A stretch of DNA of 64,000 bases from Paracentrotus lividus (lineage: Eukaryota; Echinodermata; Echinoidea; Camarodonta; Echinidae). Position 1 is the stretch's first letter. Each line of letters begins with the position of its first letter. Location of the stretch: contig CALNVZ010003426.1 in NCBI GenBank assembly GCA_940671915.1, positions 3,724,639 through 3,788,638 on the forward strand. The letters are read 5' to 3'. Shown piece by piece: positions 1 to 13,555 of the stretch. Under the pieces are notes generated by a model. The model had not been told where the DNA came from, did no database searches, and was given only the letters and a program-made list of their open reading frames with translations. Both the position numbers and the translations under genes were made by a program.

Positions 1-119
1 AGAGTTTTATCTTGACACGATATTACCTGCACTGGCATCATGTAGGGCCCATGGCTCAGTTGTTGTTTTTTGTTCAAACCTCCACAAAGTTTCTAAATCC
101 CTTTAAACCGTGGCGAATC

Positions 120-290
120 TATGCAGGCGGGGCGCTGGGGACGCGCGCCCCCTCTATAATTTGAGAACCAGTCATTGACTGTACATGTTAAAATCAGAGA
201 TGTTGGCTGCTCACCCCCTTATTAGGCCTGGCACCCCCTCTATATTTCATGTGTGTTTTCAAATCCTGGATCCGTCACTGCTTTAAAGGA
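120..290. repeat. Possible end of a hAT-like repeat
   Basis: It contains GCACCCCCTCTATATTTC and a related CGCCCCCTCTATAATTTG, and ends AATCCTGGATCCGTCACTG, whose reverse complement is a hAT-like terminus. The matching left end was not seen. The rest of 1-540 shows nothing else. Confidence 0.3.
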
Positions 291-547
291 CTTCCTGTGT
301 GATCTCAAGATAATATCTGACCTAGTATCGTTCAAGAGGTTTTATTTTTAATTTATTTTTTACAATTTTGCTCGGTAATGCTTCGCTCTTAACACTTCCT
401 TCCGTTGTCTCTCCCATTTCGAGCTAAACAAACCGACGAAAAGATGGACCTTGAATATATCGGTTTAACCTACGCATAATTATCAATTCAGGCAAAAAGT
501 TTCAGTTGTTATATATATGTTATATGATTATCGTGCATGGACAGTTT

Positions 548-727
548 CAATTTCATGAAAGTAGAGAGAGAGAGAGAGAGAGAGATTGGGAATATGGACG
601 TAGAGACATAAAAAAGTACATGAGCGATAGACTATAATACCGAAACTCTATGCATGAGAGAGAAAGTTTTAAGAGAAAGAGAGAGGGAGAAAGAAAGAAA
701 GATTGAAAGAGAGAGAGAGAGAGAGAG
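548..727. repeat. (GA)n tracts
   Basis: GA dinucleotide runs at 562-585 and 655-727. Frames through them are low-complexity artefacts. From 728 to 1104 there is AT-rich sequence with no recognisable feature. Confidence 0.9.
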
Positions 728-1104
728 AAGGACAGACTAACATGATTAATAAGCCTCATAGATAGAGATGACGAGGGGAGAAGGGTGGATGGAGAAAGAG
801 GTACAGACAGAGTAGCGTTTATATGTCAATATAGTCAAAACATTCAAAAGGAAAAGAAGCAAGAATACTTATTTAGTAGTTTATGAAAAGTTAAATATTT
901 CATATATAGTTATTGTCAATTATTCATTGTATTGATAATATACAAAATACACATGGACAAAACAAAACAAATTATATATATTTGGGCGTAAAATAAACCG
1001 CTTTTATAAGTATATCTCAAATGAAAATTTTATCACAACACAGTTACGCCTGGAACATAAAATAGCTAACAATTTTCATATTTTTCGTAGATATGAAAGG
1101 GTCT

Positions 1105-1263
1105 CCAGGCACGTAACTAGGATTTTTACGGGAGGGTTCGAAATCTGCAAAAGTGGACAAAAAGGTACATAACACTTTTTTTTCACGTTAGGCAGGGCGA
1201 GCAAAAATGTGGGGGGGGGGTTCGTTCTAACCCCCTCCCCCCCCCCCCTAGTTACGGGTCTGG
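1105..1263. mobile_element. Short fold-back element, about 160 bp
   Basis: The left CCAGGCACGTAACTAGG is mirrored by CCTAGTTACGGGTCTGG at the right. The inside has G and C homopolymer runs. The ends match in 15 of 17 positions. Confidence 0.6.
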
Positions 1264-4200
1264 TCAATATTAATATTGAAATTCAAATGCCATCTTATAA
1301 TCCAATCAGAATGCACCGTTTGACTGCAATGATACATGCATGCCCATGCTGGTCAATGTTTCTTTCCTTCTGTCTGTCTTTTTCACACTGCCATTAATAA
1401 TCTTGACTGAGTGATGTTTAGTATTAATAATTAATGATTAAAAAGTAAAAACAGATAAATTCACCCAAACGAGCGCGTAGCATCAACATTTTTGAAGGGT
1501 TCATGCAAATCATTGTTTGGTTTAAATGTTTACAGGAGAATGCAAGGTCTACATTACTATTGGAAATTAAAATTCTGGCGCTCAAAGGTCAAAACGATTA
1601 TACTCTGAGATCCGGGACCAAAGGTATATCATTGTATATTATAGGACCACTATTCTTCCATTAACATGAGATTAGCCTATAAATTAAACAAATTAAGTAA
1701 AACACACAAATGTAATCACTTTCAGGGATAATTTATTTACTATTTCTACTGTAGTCATCGAATAAAACGAGGGTTCTGCGAATTTGTAATTGTCCATTTT
1801 CCCGGATTGTTTTGTTATTTTCACCTCTCATATGACCTTTTTTTTTCCAAATTGAGCGCACATCAATTAATTCAGTTGACAAAAGTGCAGACAGAAACTC
1901 TAATCTGCGCTTGTACCTTCATCATCCGTAAAAATGTTTCCATCCTTTTACAATAGTTTGGCTTTAAAGGTTTGCCGGTTTTATAAGCCACATTTTTGGG
2001 GTCTAATTCATATTATTGGATACTCGTTGAATATATATTTCATGTATGTAGATATAGTTATATTTATAGCAAATTTTATATAATTGTGGCATTTACTCTG
2101 CAATGTGGTCTGCCAAACTCATGTTTGTACACTAAGGAATGTGTCTGTAACAATTGAGGTTTGATTGACACGGTACATTGGTACCTTGGATAGCAAATAT
2201 AATTATTCATAATCACGTGATTTTGAAAGTGATATAGCACTCATTTATCCGTTTACAGTACACAAAATATTAGGAGATCACCTCGCAAGTGACGTCACAA
2301 AAAGGACGAAACAAAACTATTTCATCCTTTGTTGAAGTTTCTTCAACGCAATCACTAATTTGTATGTTCCAGCGCATTGAAATTTGTGAAAATTGCCGAC
2401 AACGCGCACACACAGTGTAGACAACATGTATAAGAATGCGCAACGAATGCACAGCGTTGGCATAGAGCACTCGACGAATGAGTAACGCACACCCAGCGCA
2501 TACTGTGCGTTGGTCATGCGTCGTTCATGTGACTGCGCCATGAGATCATTGCTTTCAAATGAAACGATAGACGCGAACTTGCCCCATTTACCTGTATATA
2601 CCCCCTCCTAATCTGTGATAAACAACAATCAATAAAGAACTGCTATTATTAAAAAAATAGGGAAAAAATAGAAATAAAATAAAAAAGATAGAGCGAAATA
2701 CACTTGTTTATTAACATGTGGTGGGTGGTCGTTCAACCATCTAATGAACATACACAATGGATGATGATTAATATGATATCAAAGCGCGTATCGACATTCA
2801 TGATGATGGTTTGGTATGGTGAGGTATTATCAATGAGTGTCTATTCAACTGTAGGATATAAAACATGAGAATAGCACTCAGGATAATGTTCACAAGTACT
2901 GAGGTGTATATGGACATGGTGGAAGTTAGTATTATGGTATTATTCCAGTCTCAAATGGTTACACCGTACGTACTACATGTGTGGTATAGAGCTCCATGTA
3001 CCATAGTTTGTTGCCTACTATGTCATTGCTAATATCCCAACAAATTCATATACCAACAAATATGTTCTCAAATTAGTTAATGATAATTATGCCGACGAAC
3101 AGGCTAAACATGGACCCTAACATGACCTGCAGGTGTCCAGTTGTGTGAGAACTAAGTGGGCTTTGTATGTATATGTGTAACCATGGTAACGATATAATGA
3201 TCCAAGCAAAGGAAGATGCTCCACGACACATAATTCTGCTAAAATTCTAAGTTCAGAATCAAACTCAGATTTCCTATGCAAAAGATGATTAACGTTTAAA
3301 ATGTGAAGAAAAAAAATATATATTAAACAGTCCGGTTGGAGAGACAAAGCATAAATCGGAGTTTCATTGGGTCGATACACCTTTCCTCGGACACATCACT
3401 CTTTATGATGATATCACAAACAAACAAAAGTTCAGTATTGCGTAAAAAACAATTGCAATATTGAGGGACACAAGAATAAATAACAAAGACATAAATTATT
3501 TCTCTTTAAAAAAAAAGGTCAACCCGGGCCCTATGTAACCCGCGTATGATGCAGAAACGGGCAAGGACGTTTTAAACTACTTTGGTGTGTATTACTCATG
3601 CATTGTTAATTTCTTTGAATACTATTTAGCTCCATTCCACAAATACACGATTCGGTTGTAGAAAGGCATTCAAGCAAGCAAGCAAGCAAAAAAATAAATA
3701 AATAAATAAAAAAATAATATGCTATACCAACAAAATAATGATAGTCAGTTCGTGCACGGATTGTGTTTCCATGCTGCGCTATCATCCTTCAATGAATTCC
3801 TTCCTATCACAGACTACGCATTTACATTACCTGGGTAGAGTGTAGCAAGTGAAGATTAATGTCTTACCAATATACGCTGGTACGTGCAATGTCTGGGATT
3901 CGAACCCTGCACCACTTAATTAGTTTTTCTACAAGACCACACCACATCAAAATGGTGATAACAATGATTTAAGTTTTGCATCAAATGTTTCTGAATTTTA
4001 TCTTTCTATTCCATAAAAAAAGGTAAAAAAATAAACACATTTCACAGTCTGAAACTTATAATCTGTCTGGATAATGTCTATCTGTCTTGTTATATATTTC
4101 TTATCTGATATCTCCCATTAAAGTCCCAGCTCCATGTAAGCACCCATTGCGATGCAATGAATATATATTTTAATTGGTTTTAGACCTACCTTTCATCGTC

Positions 4201-5330
4201 AAAATAGAGTATTTTCATCAAGATTAAGTGTAATATTTGGATAATTTGAAAAGGGTGTATGTGGAATTAACATTTATATTGCTTCCCGGTATTGCTTTTC
4301 AAAGTTTCTGTTCATTTGATTTTTATTCATATTAATATTCAAAAACTTAATTTGTGATCCGTATTGTCAGAGGCATAACTTCATTGCTTCTTTAATTCGT
4401 ACCAATCGTCACCATCTCATGCACTGTTCGATATCCGCCTGGTTTCATGGGTGTGGTCAGATCCAAATAAATGGACCGATAACAGGGCTACAAAAGACGG
4501 GAGTGGCTAGCCAATAGTTATTACTTTTGGGGTTCCCCCAAATTGTTCTACATCCATTACATCACCAAGACATTATAATGATTGATTTTCTACTTGTAAT
4601 TTGCGTTTCACACGTCAATAGTCCATTGTAGTCAATAGAATTCGGCTCGTCCTGTACTAATATGACTTCAACTCCTTAAATTTTCTAGATTTGGACAAAT
4701 TTTCATGCTTTTTTATGGTTAGTTGAGGAGATGATCTATTCATCACCCTTCCACTAACGATAGAATATAGAGTGTGTGTATATCCACACCAACCCACTTA
4801 TTACTGGGAGAAGAAAATGAAGAACAATATTGTGATAAATGTTTATCATAAAGAGATGGCGACTTCAACTTAAAGGGGAATTATCCCCTCAGATAAATTA
4901 GGCTTCAATGAATGGAGACAAACCAAAGGAACATATTGGTAAAGGCTTAACAAAAATCTGGCAATGAATAAGAGAGAAATGAAATTTTAGAATTTGAGAT
5001 CACTTATGATATGGAGATCCTCAAATTGGCAACGTGACCATGATATGTGATGTAATGCAGGGAGAACTTTCCAATTTCTATTGCTCACATTTTACTGAAA
5101 TCATCTTTTTTCTCAATTCTAAAGGTAGAATAGAGATTTTTTTTTAAAGGGATGACATGTAAATATAATTTTATGAAACACATAATAATTCGTGCACAAA
5201 AAATCTTGAGTATTGTTAGAATGGGAACAAAGTGACATTTTGATTAGTTTTTGTGCACATCGTATGGGAGTTCTCCTTGTATGACATCACACAAAGTGAC
5301 CGCGTTGCCAATGGGAGATTTCCTATATCA
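1264..5330. other. Non-coding, no gene recognised
   Basis: AT-rich sequence. Short frames here have no recognisable domain. It holds simple repeats (for example CAAG/AAAT runs near 3670-3715) and the weak tRNA-like fragment at 3.9 kb. Confidence 0.6.
3880..3935 (-). repeat. Possible tRNA-like fragment
   Basis: On the minus strand GGGTTCGAATCCCAG is a good box B, but the box A side is weak. This is likely a SINE remnant. Confidence 0.35.
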
Positions 5331-5755
5331 TCAGGGAGCGAGCTGGCTCAGTCGGTAAAGCGTCTGTCGAACCAAAGATCGTGGGTTCGAGTCCACCCCG
5401 GGCGGATGACGGAAGCCTGCGTTGTGTGTTAACGTGCCCCTCTCCTGTTTCATAGACGCAGGCTATGTTATAGTGGAAAACACTCCGTCCCTCGGATAGG
5501 ACGTTGAATGGAGGTCCCGTGAAAAGGAGAGTCACAACCTTTGCACGTTAAAGAACCCACTGCACTATTCGTATAAGAGTAGGGGGAAACCCCGGTGCAG
5601 TGGTCCACCTGCATACCACCAATCAATTATATTGGGAGGAGAGACCTGCGGGTTACAGTGATTCAGTTCGCTTTTCGCCTTCCAGGCACAGGTGACGCCA
5701 AAATGAATAATAATAAAAAAAAAAAAAATAATAATAATAATAATAATAATAATCA
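5331..5755 (+). mobile_element. tRNA-derived SINE, near full length
   Basis: The head looks like a tRNA: box A-like TGGCTCAGTCGGTAAAGCG at 5344-5362 and box B GGTTCGAGTCC at 5384-5394. A conserved body follows with CGGATAGGACGTTGAATGG, GAGAGTCACAACCTTTGCAC, GTTAAAGAACCCACTGCAC and GGGGGAAACCCCGGTGCAG. The tail is AT-rich with (AAT)n at 5704-5753. It is Pol III-type by structure. A second body copy lies inverted at 52748-52874. I do not assign it to a named SINE superfamily. Confidence 0.85.
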
Positions 5756-8700
5756 GAGATCTCAACATGTAAATATTCATACTTCCTTACTACTTAACCG
5801 GATTTTATAAAATCTTCACTGATTTGCTTTTTTTTTTCTTTTTTTTTTGTCAGCAAACTGTCTATTTTAAACCCCATCCTCAGTATAGAAGGAAGACTAC
5901 CATAGCGTTGACTGATGTGAGATATTTGAATGACAAGAGAAGACTTGACTCTTTCCTCCATGCTTCAAAAAAAGTTTATATGGAACAAGTATAGTATCCT
6001 TTTCCTCTAGCAGTAATAGGCCATGATCTTTCATTTTCATTTACGTCTCTTTTCCTTTTTGTATACTCATTCAATTCTTTCCTTCCCCCTTCCGGTCTTG
6101 AAGGGGATTTTCCAATGATTTAAAGCAACTATAAAAGCATCACATATTGAATTCTTACCAAACGACTCAAACTGGCCAAGTTACAAAAACCATAATGCAA
6201 CATTCTCATAATCTCATTATGTGTCCACTTCTGACCAATTTATCGATTACTCTTTTACAACATTTGTACCAAAACCATCTCACGAATTTGACCTTTAGTT
6301 GCAATGCCAGATTGCTCCATATGAGTTACTTTGTTTTCCTATAGGAATCCAATTACATGCTCTATAACTTTGTTTCATTACCAAGATTAAAAGGTTTAGA
6401 GACTAAAACTTTAATTTAATAGGCCTAGTGGTAGTCAAGTTATACTCATCAGCTAAACGATCTATCTCATGTAGGAAGAAATAAATCTTCTCTATATAAC
6501 TTACAAAAGATATATAGAAACTGTTGCTGAAATTACCGACAGAAGTTTACGACAGAATTCTTGCTCAATACGAAATACTGCATCGTAAATTATATTAATG
6601 CATCCCTCTCTCTCTCTCTCCCTCTCTCTCTCGCTCTCTCTCTCTCTCTTTACCCCTTCTTCAATGCTTTTTTTTTAGAACTATTTATTTAAAGTGGTAT
6701 GTGTTCCTAATCCAAATATTACGATCTTGAAAACTTCACGAACAATAGGAACACACACAATAGAACTATTTGGGCGACCCATGTCGCAAGCGAACCGGGG
6801 ACCAAAATTATTAGGGGAAGCCCCGTTTTCCCCCGGGATCAATAGCAACACTATACGTCATCAGTGGTCATACACAATCATACACCCAGCGCAGCCTTAT
6901 ACATTACACACTCCACAGTCCGATGAGCGCGCGTTTCATTAGATCGTGAATACCAAAGATTACATTTTAGTTTGCAGATCAGATTTGTCTGTGGAAGTTG
7001 GTGGATGAAGTTGTTGGGAATATTTCGCTCTGTCTTTAAGTTGGTAAACCTACTTGTTGCATGCGAATCGTATTTCTGTTTATTTCACAGGACAGCTCTA
7101 AAATTGTAACGTAAGTAAATTTTTATATGCTATAGTTTTCCAAACTTTTTTTTTAGTCAGCGTTTTTAAAAAAGTATGTAGAGTCTAATTGAAGATTTGA
7201 TGCAGTGTTAGTGTACGGATGAGTGCTTTTATTTGATTTTGTATATTCATTTGTTGGGGAATGTTAGCGTGGAGGTAATTTTCAGTGAGGTGCAAAATTC
7301 TGCTTGTAAATGTAATTATGATTGAATTTACTAATCACAGGTCTAAAAACAGTGTTATGGGATGGAGATGCAGTTACTATAGTGCCGAAAATGAGGGGGC
7401 GTGGCAGTTTTCCTTGAGGAGCTGGTAGTGATGATGGTGGAGTTGTTGTTGGTATTGGTAATGGTGGTGGTGGTGATGATGGTGGTGGTGATGATTGTGG
7501 TGGTGGTGGTTATGATGATGGTGGTGGTGGTGGTGGTGGTGGTGGTGATGATGGTGGTGTGATGATTTATGGTGGTGGTGGTGGTGAGGTGGTGATGATG
7601 ATGGTGTGATGGTGGTGGTGATGGTTGTGGTGGTGATATGATTGTGGTGGTGATGATGGTGGTGGTGGTGCTGTGATGAGGGTGGTGTGTGCTGGTGGTG
7701 ATGTGTGTGTGGTGGTGGTGGTGGTGGTGTGGTTGTGGTGGAGTTAGTGATGGTGTGGTTGTAGCGGTGGTGGTGGTGGTGGTGATGGTGATGAGGATGG
7801 CGACAATTGTGGCGGTGATGATAATGATGACAAGGGATGATGCTGAGTATGATGAAAGTTGTGGTGGTGGTATTGATAAGGATGATGACAATTCTCGTTC
7901 TTTTAGTTTCAGTTTTTTTTTCTTCTGAAAATGACACCTGAGAAGCCTATATAAGAAAAAGACGATTGAGCGGTGTTGAAAGTACCAAACATTCATTCAA
8001 TCTCGCATATGGAAATGCAGTTACATAGATATATTATGGCAGATAAGGATGTCTTTCTATATCACGTATAGCGGGGATGATCTATTTATCGTCTCATCTT
8101 CAATAGAATAATGTACGTGCAAATCTACGTGCAAATCTACGGCACTGTTCTTGGTAGTCAATTCTGTCTTGTCTACCAAATCAAAGACAGACCAGTCATA
8201 ACCTTCTGATTATACCATGAACCTGCAACATCATAACCTGCATAGGAACCGGTAGGCAGTTCCGATTACGTAACAATCAAACTATTATCTCAACGCATCC
8301 GTCATTTGGCACCCTCTAGGTACACTGTTTTCAGCTAGGTTGCAGATAAAAGGTCCATCACTATGTAATTATTACATGTATTTGCTCCTAATGCATACTT
8401 GCCACAAAATATATTTATGATGCACCACTACACAAATTCAATGCAATACGAGGGTGTCGTGAATGTTTGTGGGCTAGTTTGCAAGCATAGACTCAAATTT
8501 GACATTTGAACAAAATGATATTGTTTCCTAAATAATAATGACAATAAAATATTGATAAGCATAATAATTATCCATTTTAAAGTTAGTTTACATTAATCAG
8601 AACACACAACGATTCGTGCATAAAATATAACAAAAACTTAGCGATTATCAGATTAACAAAAATAGAGATTCATCAGCAACAAATCAAATTTTTACTAGCC

Positions 8701-9282
8701 TCCGCAAAGTTTCAATTCCAATATCCAACTTACATCTATAAAAAATAACGTTGAGATGAACCATTATGATGTACAATGTAGATTTAAGGCCCAGGGCATT
8801 CACTTTCTCCTGTAGAATAATTCTAAATAAGCATATATCAAGTTATCCCAGTTTGAGGCCGCAGTCACATCATGACCCTACAGACCCATGGCAAATCGTC
8901 CTTTTCTGCTAGGGTAATTGCGAATCTTGTGTCAGATCCTTTCATGCATTTGGTGTGATTGGGGAGTAGAGCATAATGGCAATTTTTTATTTCAAGTTCA
9001 GCGACACATTGTTTAGAAATCGGAGAATTCATGTCAACTTTAAAGTTCAGGCCTGGTTCAAATTTATTTTTAGGAAGAGAGAGAGAGAGAGGGGGGGTGT
9101 GGACTATAGAAAGAGCGAATTTGAATAGACCACAAGGCGATATACACAGTTACGACCAATCGCTTTACATTATGAGACAAGGCCTTCATGCATAAATCAT
9201 GATCATTTATTGATTATTATCATTGATTGATTGATATGATTTACTATTATATTTTGTTTATTTTTCTCTTTCTTTTATACAG
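5756..9282. other. Upstream region of the ETS gene, no coding sequence recognised
   Basis: It should contain the promoter and a non-coding first exon, but neither can be fixed from sequence. It holds (CT)n at 6604-6651, a large GGT/GAT tract and a short (GA)n near 9077. I see no convincing TATA box with a start site. Confidence 0.5.
7420..7880. repeat. (GGT/GAT/GTG)n triplet tract, about 460 bp
   Basis: Imperfect GGT, GAT and GTG triplets give His/Thr-rich or Val-rich open frames on both strands; these are artefacts of the repeat. A similar tract lies in the ETS gene at 19425-20130. Confidence 0.95.
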
Positions 9283-9428
9283 GACTGATGACTCATTGAG
9301 ATTCTGCATCTGTAACTGTCCAACCACTGGAGTTCTTTTCGAAGTAATTGTGATTGTGAAAACCCAGTAAGGAGTTGGAGGACTCAAAACCTTTCACCGA
9401 TTTTTAGATCAAGAGGGTCGGTTTCACG
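9283..9428 (+). other. 5' UTR part of ETS exon 1, with short upstream ORF
   Basis: The exon probably begins after the pyrimidine-rich acceptor ending in ATACAG at 9281-9282, so a further upstream non-coding exon is expected but was not identified. The stretch holds an in-frame mini-ORF (ATG 9288, stop 9297-9299, three codons) and further in-frame stops. This rules out an N-terminal extension through this exon and fixes the ATG at 9429. A possible upstream exon ends at the donor-like GTAAGT near 7109, but nothing else supports it. Confidence 0.55.
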
Positions 9429-9455
9429 ATGAACACGTTTGGATCCGATCAGATG
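9429..9455 (+). CDS. ETS factor coding exon 1 (residues 1-9)
   Basis: This short start exon encodes MNTFGSDQM and ends with a GTGAG donor at phase 0. The ATG has A at -3, and in-frame stops lie upstream in the same exon. An alternative first exon farther upstream could splice to the next exon instead. The start is therefore well supported for this transcript form but may not be the only one. Confidence 0.75.
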
Positions 9456-11299
9456 GTGAGACCATTGATTTGATTTTGTTTTGTGTAAACAGGGTGGACA
9501 AGTATATTAGTTAATAGGGGTGCAGGGAGGGTGTGGTGCCCCTATTGAAATTTAATTACCTTTTATATACATTATGGAATCTGACAACGTTTATCTTCAG
9601 TATCTTGACATGCTTGAAGCAGCACTTCTGGATGGACAAGACCTGCTTTTCATAATGGAATTTGATAAAATATCAATCTAATGACGATTTGCTTGGTGAA
9701 AGTTTCAACGAGCATTTTGGTACAATTTTGTCTAGCGCCCCTCCCCAAACCGGTCGCTCATCAAAATGGTCTAGCCAAGCCATATACGCTCCATAGCCCT
9801 CTTAGAAAGAAGGTGACAAACTGAAAAGTCTAACTTTTTAAATTTAGGATTGGACGTAATAATAGATATATGATTTTAAATATGTATAATAAATTCAAAT
9901 TTCCACGATTTCCGCACCTGAATGGCAATAAGATCGTATAAAATGGGCTTAAAACTATTATCTTTGCAAGAAACATACACATCATATATAATTGGGTCAA
10001 TATTCTGAGCGATTGCTATATCGATTCTGTTATTTCTTAGAATTATCCTACTTTTAACGACTTTAGCCGATTATTCACTGTGTTGTTTACGTGCGATAAT
10101 TTTCAAGGGAATGGTTTATATTGTTGTATAAATGTGGTAGCGAATCCTCTAATCGTCGGAAGTGCCCGATTCCGGTAAAGTTTTGGTTCTGTTTTCGGGG
10201 GACCTCGTATTGTGCTCTTCTTTTTACAAACAAATTTTGGGAAAGTGAAAGTAATTTTGCATCTTATGTTTGTCACTGAACAAATATTGTTTTTGAAAGT
10301 AAAATACTGGCCAAAGGTTACTTTATGAGAGTTTTTTTTTTTTCTATACGTATATAGCGAAGGAAAGACAGACAGATTTACAGACGGTAAATTTATTTTG
10401 ATTATGATGTTACTTTTTGGAAATCCCTATACACCTTGTGAAAAAGGAGAAACATGTGTATGGAGAAGGGATTAAAGATTTGGTTAATAGAAAAGCGGTA
10501 CAGAATCATAGTCGCTTTTAGGGTTGTTGCTTTTTAGTGAGGGTACTTTGCACTAGGAGGTGTATACAGGCCTACACATTTTTGGAAAAAAGGTCCATCA
10601 ACTTTTTTGGAAATGTCATTCACACGTAGATCAAGCTTCAATGCATTCATGGTACGATAGGATTTTGGATTACAACCTTACACAAAGCATGTTTACAATA
10701 TGCCGCAAAGATATCTTTTATAGGTTCCACCTGATTGGCAAATAAAACTAGAATATGAAATGAGTTATTTTCACACACATCAAAACAAAGCCCCCCTTTT
10801 TATTTTATTTTTATGTTTTTAGACACGACACTTCCCATTTTAGGGGTTCATTGAAATCATAAATTATTGTTCTGTGAGATATTTTTAACTGCCCTCAATG
10901 TTATGGCAGACAATGGAATATATAGGCTATTGTGGGGTGGTCGGTTCATAGAGAAATGAGTTCGTGATTGACGTCATAGATCCAGGGGCCGGTTTAGGGG
11001 GTGGCTAAGCAGACTGCATTCATACTTATTGTTTAGAAATATCTGAATTTCCCCTATACCTATGTCGGTCACATTTCACAGGGTTTGAAGCGTAGAACTA
11101 TGCCAGTATGATCAGATTCACGACAAGAAAAAAAAAATGCACATTTAGCTTTTCTAGAAATAGCCAGCCAGAAACTGAATTAGGATTTTCTTGAGAAGTA
11201 AACAATTATGCAAACACTAGTCAGTCATGAAAGGAGTCTGAGCTGTAAGACTACTGACATAGCGTAGGTGATGTACCACAGGGTTATCTTGTTAGGCCT

Positions 11300-11430
11300 T
11301 ACTTATTTCTCTCTTCATCTCTCTCTTTCTTTCTCTATTTTGAACATACAAATCTGTCCTATCTCTGCATATGTCTTCTCTCTTTCTCTCTCTCTGTCTC
11401 TCTCCCTCTCTCTGTTTCTCTCTCACTATT
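11300..11430. repeat. (CT)n tract, ETS intron 1
   Basis: Interrupted CT and CTTT runs. Intron 1 (9456-13195) otherwise shows only the MITE-like sequence at 12.3 kb. Confidence 0.85.
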
Positions 11431-12339
11431 TGTTTGTCTTGTAAGGCTATTTCATATACTAGTAACCCCTAATGTAAATGTGTTTAAATGTAAAAATAGA
11501 GTCTGAGTCAGCAAACTACGTTTTGACATGAATGATTGTCCCCCTCTCCCTTTTCAAATTATTTTGGAAATGATAATAGATGAGCACTATACCCCCTGCT
11601 GTAAATGCGGTATTATGAACCCCAATGAGGTGACATTCATAAAGGATTTATGAATGGAATCCTCCTTTGCTCTCATCATACAATGTTTAGTTGAAAATAA
11701 AAAGCGCTCTTCAGGACAATCGTCGCATTGAACATGTTGAATAGCACATAAGGTATATGCCCAATCAACAAACTTTGCCATACTTGTTTGCATTGAAGCA
11801 CATCATTCTGCGCTATAGGTGGCAAATGTAGATAATGCCTTGCCAAAGGACGTTACTGTCATAGCAGATTCTAATTTAACTATAATTATTCAAAATGCAC
11901 AAACTATATCTTCAACAGAGGAATCAACAATTCTAAGAACTGAGTTGCAGAAGGTCAAATATTCTCGATCTACTTTCTCCAAAACAAGCAGTCACACTAC
12001 CGTCTCTATAATCCGAACCGACAAATTCAAAACTATTCGTGGACTGATGTTATTCTGTATTCAGTCCTGTATTGAACAGGTGTTCATCGCTTCATTGTGA
12101 CCGACGTATGAAGCACAAGCGGGATGATCTCTCTTTAAAAAAAAGGAACGATATGATAAAAAGACGTGTTGTTCTTGATACTGAATAGCTTTCAGGATTT
12201 CCGTTATGGTCTCGAGTACAGGAAATGATGAGAGGAAGATAACAAATTTGTGCTTGATGAAACCCAAGTCACACAAGCATGGTCTTATAAGAACTTGTGA
12301 TTGATCGGGATCAATCGTAATGGTTGTTTATCACTTGCC

Positions 12340-12540
12340 ATGAGCATGATGAGACCGCTCTGAGTCGGAGACATCTCAGAGACGTGTTCTAATTCTATGC
12401 TTCGTCTCCTGAGTCTCCGCAACGTCTCGTCAGTCATGGGAAGTCGAACATGTTCATATCTATATGAGATTTGTTTTGGAGATTTTCTGAGACGTCGCGG
12501 AGTCTCGGAGACCTCTTCGTGAGGTACCACTTTTAGTCTG
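12340..12540. repeat. Degraded MITE with GAGACGTC motifs
   Basis: It contains GTCGGAGACATCTCAGAGAC, TCTGAGACGTCGCGGAGTCT and a terminal GTGAGGTACCAC. These resemble the inner part of the MITE at 23824-24051 and a piece at 36775-36830, so they probably belong to one family. Confidence 0.5.
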
Positions 12541-13195
12541 ACTTATATCATTATGCACAATAACGCCATGATTCAAAACACTCGACAATGTTCATTATGA
12601 TTATGTCATGGTGAATTGCTGTTCATCATTTTCCTATTAACGAACGTATAGCAATTAATATTAACTTGTGATTCTTGTTCTATTTCACTTTTATTCCAAT
12701 ATACCAAAGATTATTAAATACGCAAATTACCCTCGTACTAGTATTCTCCTAAATTGTATCTAAGAATGCAGAGGAAAGTATAGTGATTTGGCTGTAAATA
12801 AGCTCAATGGTATTTCAGAAGCGCAAAAAAAGAGAAACGTAATACATCTTTTTGAAATTTCCGTCGGAGATTTCCTGCTGACACGATTTGAATTAACGTT
12901 TTTTTATTTCATTGATAATCATGATAAAAGGTCATCTTCAGACGATATCGTGCCAACGTCCTTGCCATTAGTGTAATTTGGTACAACCAGGACAACTGTT
13001 AGAAGTGAAAGTTGCGCTTGAAAGGGCTGCCCCTAAGACCGCATAATTTCAAAATGTATCTTTTCAACTTTAAGTAATATTTCTGTTTATAAATGTAGAA
13101 TCAGGATAAAGTTATACTAATGTTTTTAAAAAGTGGTTTACAATCTTACATTCTAAAATCCATTTTCTTTTTTCTTTTCAATTATTTTTAAACAG

Positions 13196-13478
13196 CTGCT
13201 TCCAAGTATCACGCAGATTCTGGACCCTGACGTCAAAAACATCTCATCCATCCACCAATCACTGCTCAGCGATGATGAATTTGCACCCGTCACCAACAGT
13301 TGTCCCCGCCCAACTATCACCAGGCCCGCCCCTAAAATGCTGACCCCACCCGACAGCCCCGTCTTATCAGAGCTAACCACGCCCCCTTATCTCTTACGAA
13401 TGACGTCACATGACGGTTCTCAGATGGTACCTAATTTGGAGTCTGTTTGCAGTGGACTCGAAATGGGCTTGCATTCGA
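13196..13478 (+). CDS. ETS factor coding exon 2 (residues 10-104)
   Basis: The exon follows a long T-rich tract and AACAG acceptor and ends at GTAAGT, phase 1. It encodes 94 residues beginning LLPSITQILDPDVKN, with Pro-directed Ser/Thr positions (MLTPPDSPVL, LTTPPYLL) that could be kinase targets. It contains no tryptophan and does not resemble a PNT domain, although in ELF3-type proteins the PNT domain sits in this part. Coding nature is supported by the long open frame, splice signals and the phase match to both neighbours. Confidence 0.85.
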
Positions 13479-13555
13479 GTAAGTTATAAAATGTTACGTA
13501 AAATATATTATGAGAGAGATTAAGGGGTTCTCTGGGACGAACGTCGACATAAGTG

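Noticed and set aside
5339-5405. Functional tRNA gene
   Set aside because: Box A and box B are present but the body continues into a SINE core with a second copy elsewhere, and stem pairing is imperfect.
7355-7996. Long His/Thr-rich open frames on the minus strand
   Set aside because: They are translations of a GGT/GAT triplet repeat; all frames stay open and no start context, splice structure or non-repetitive part supports a gene.
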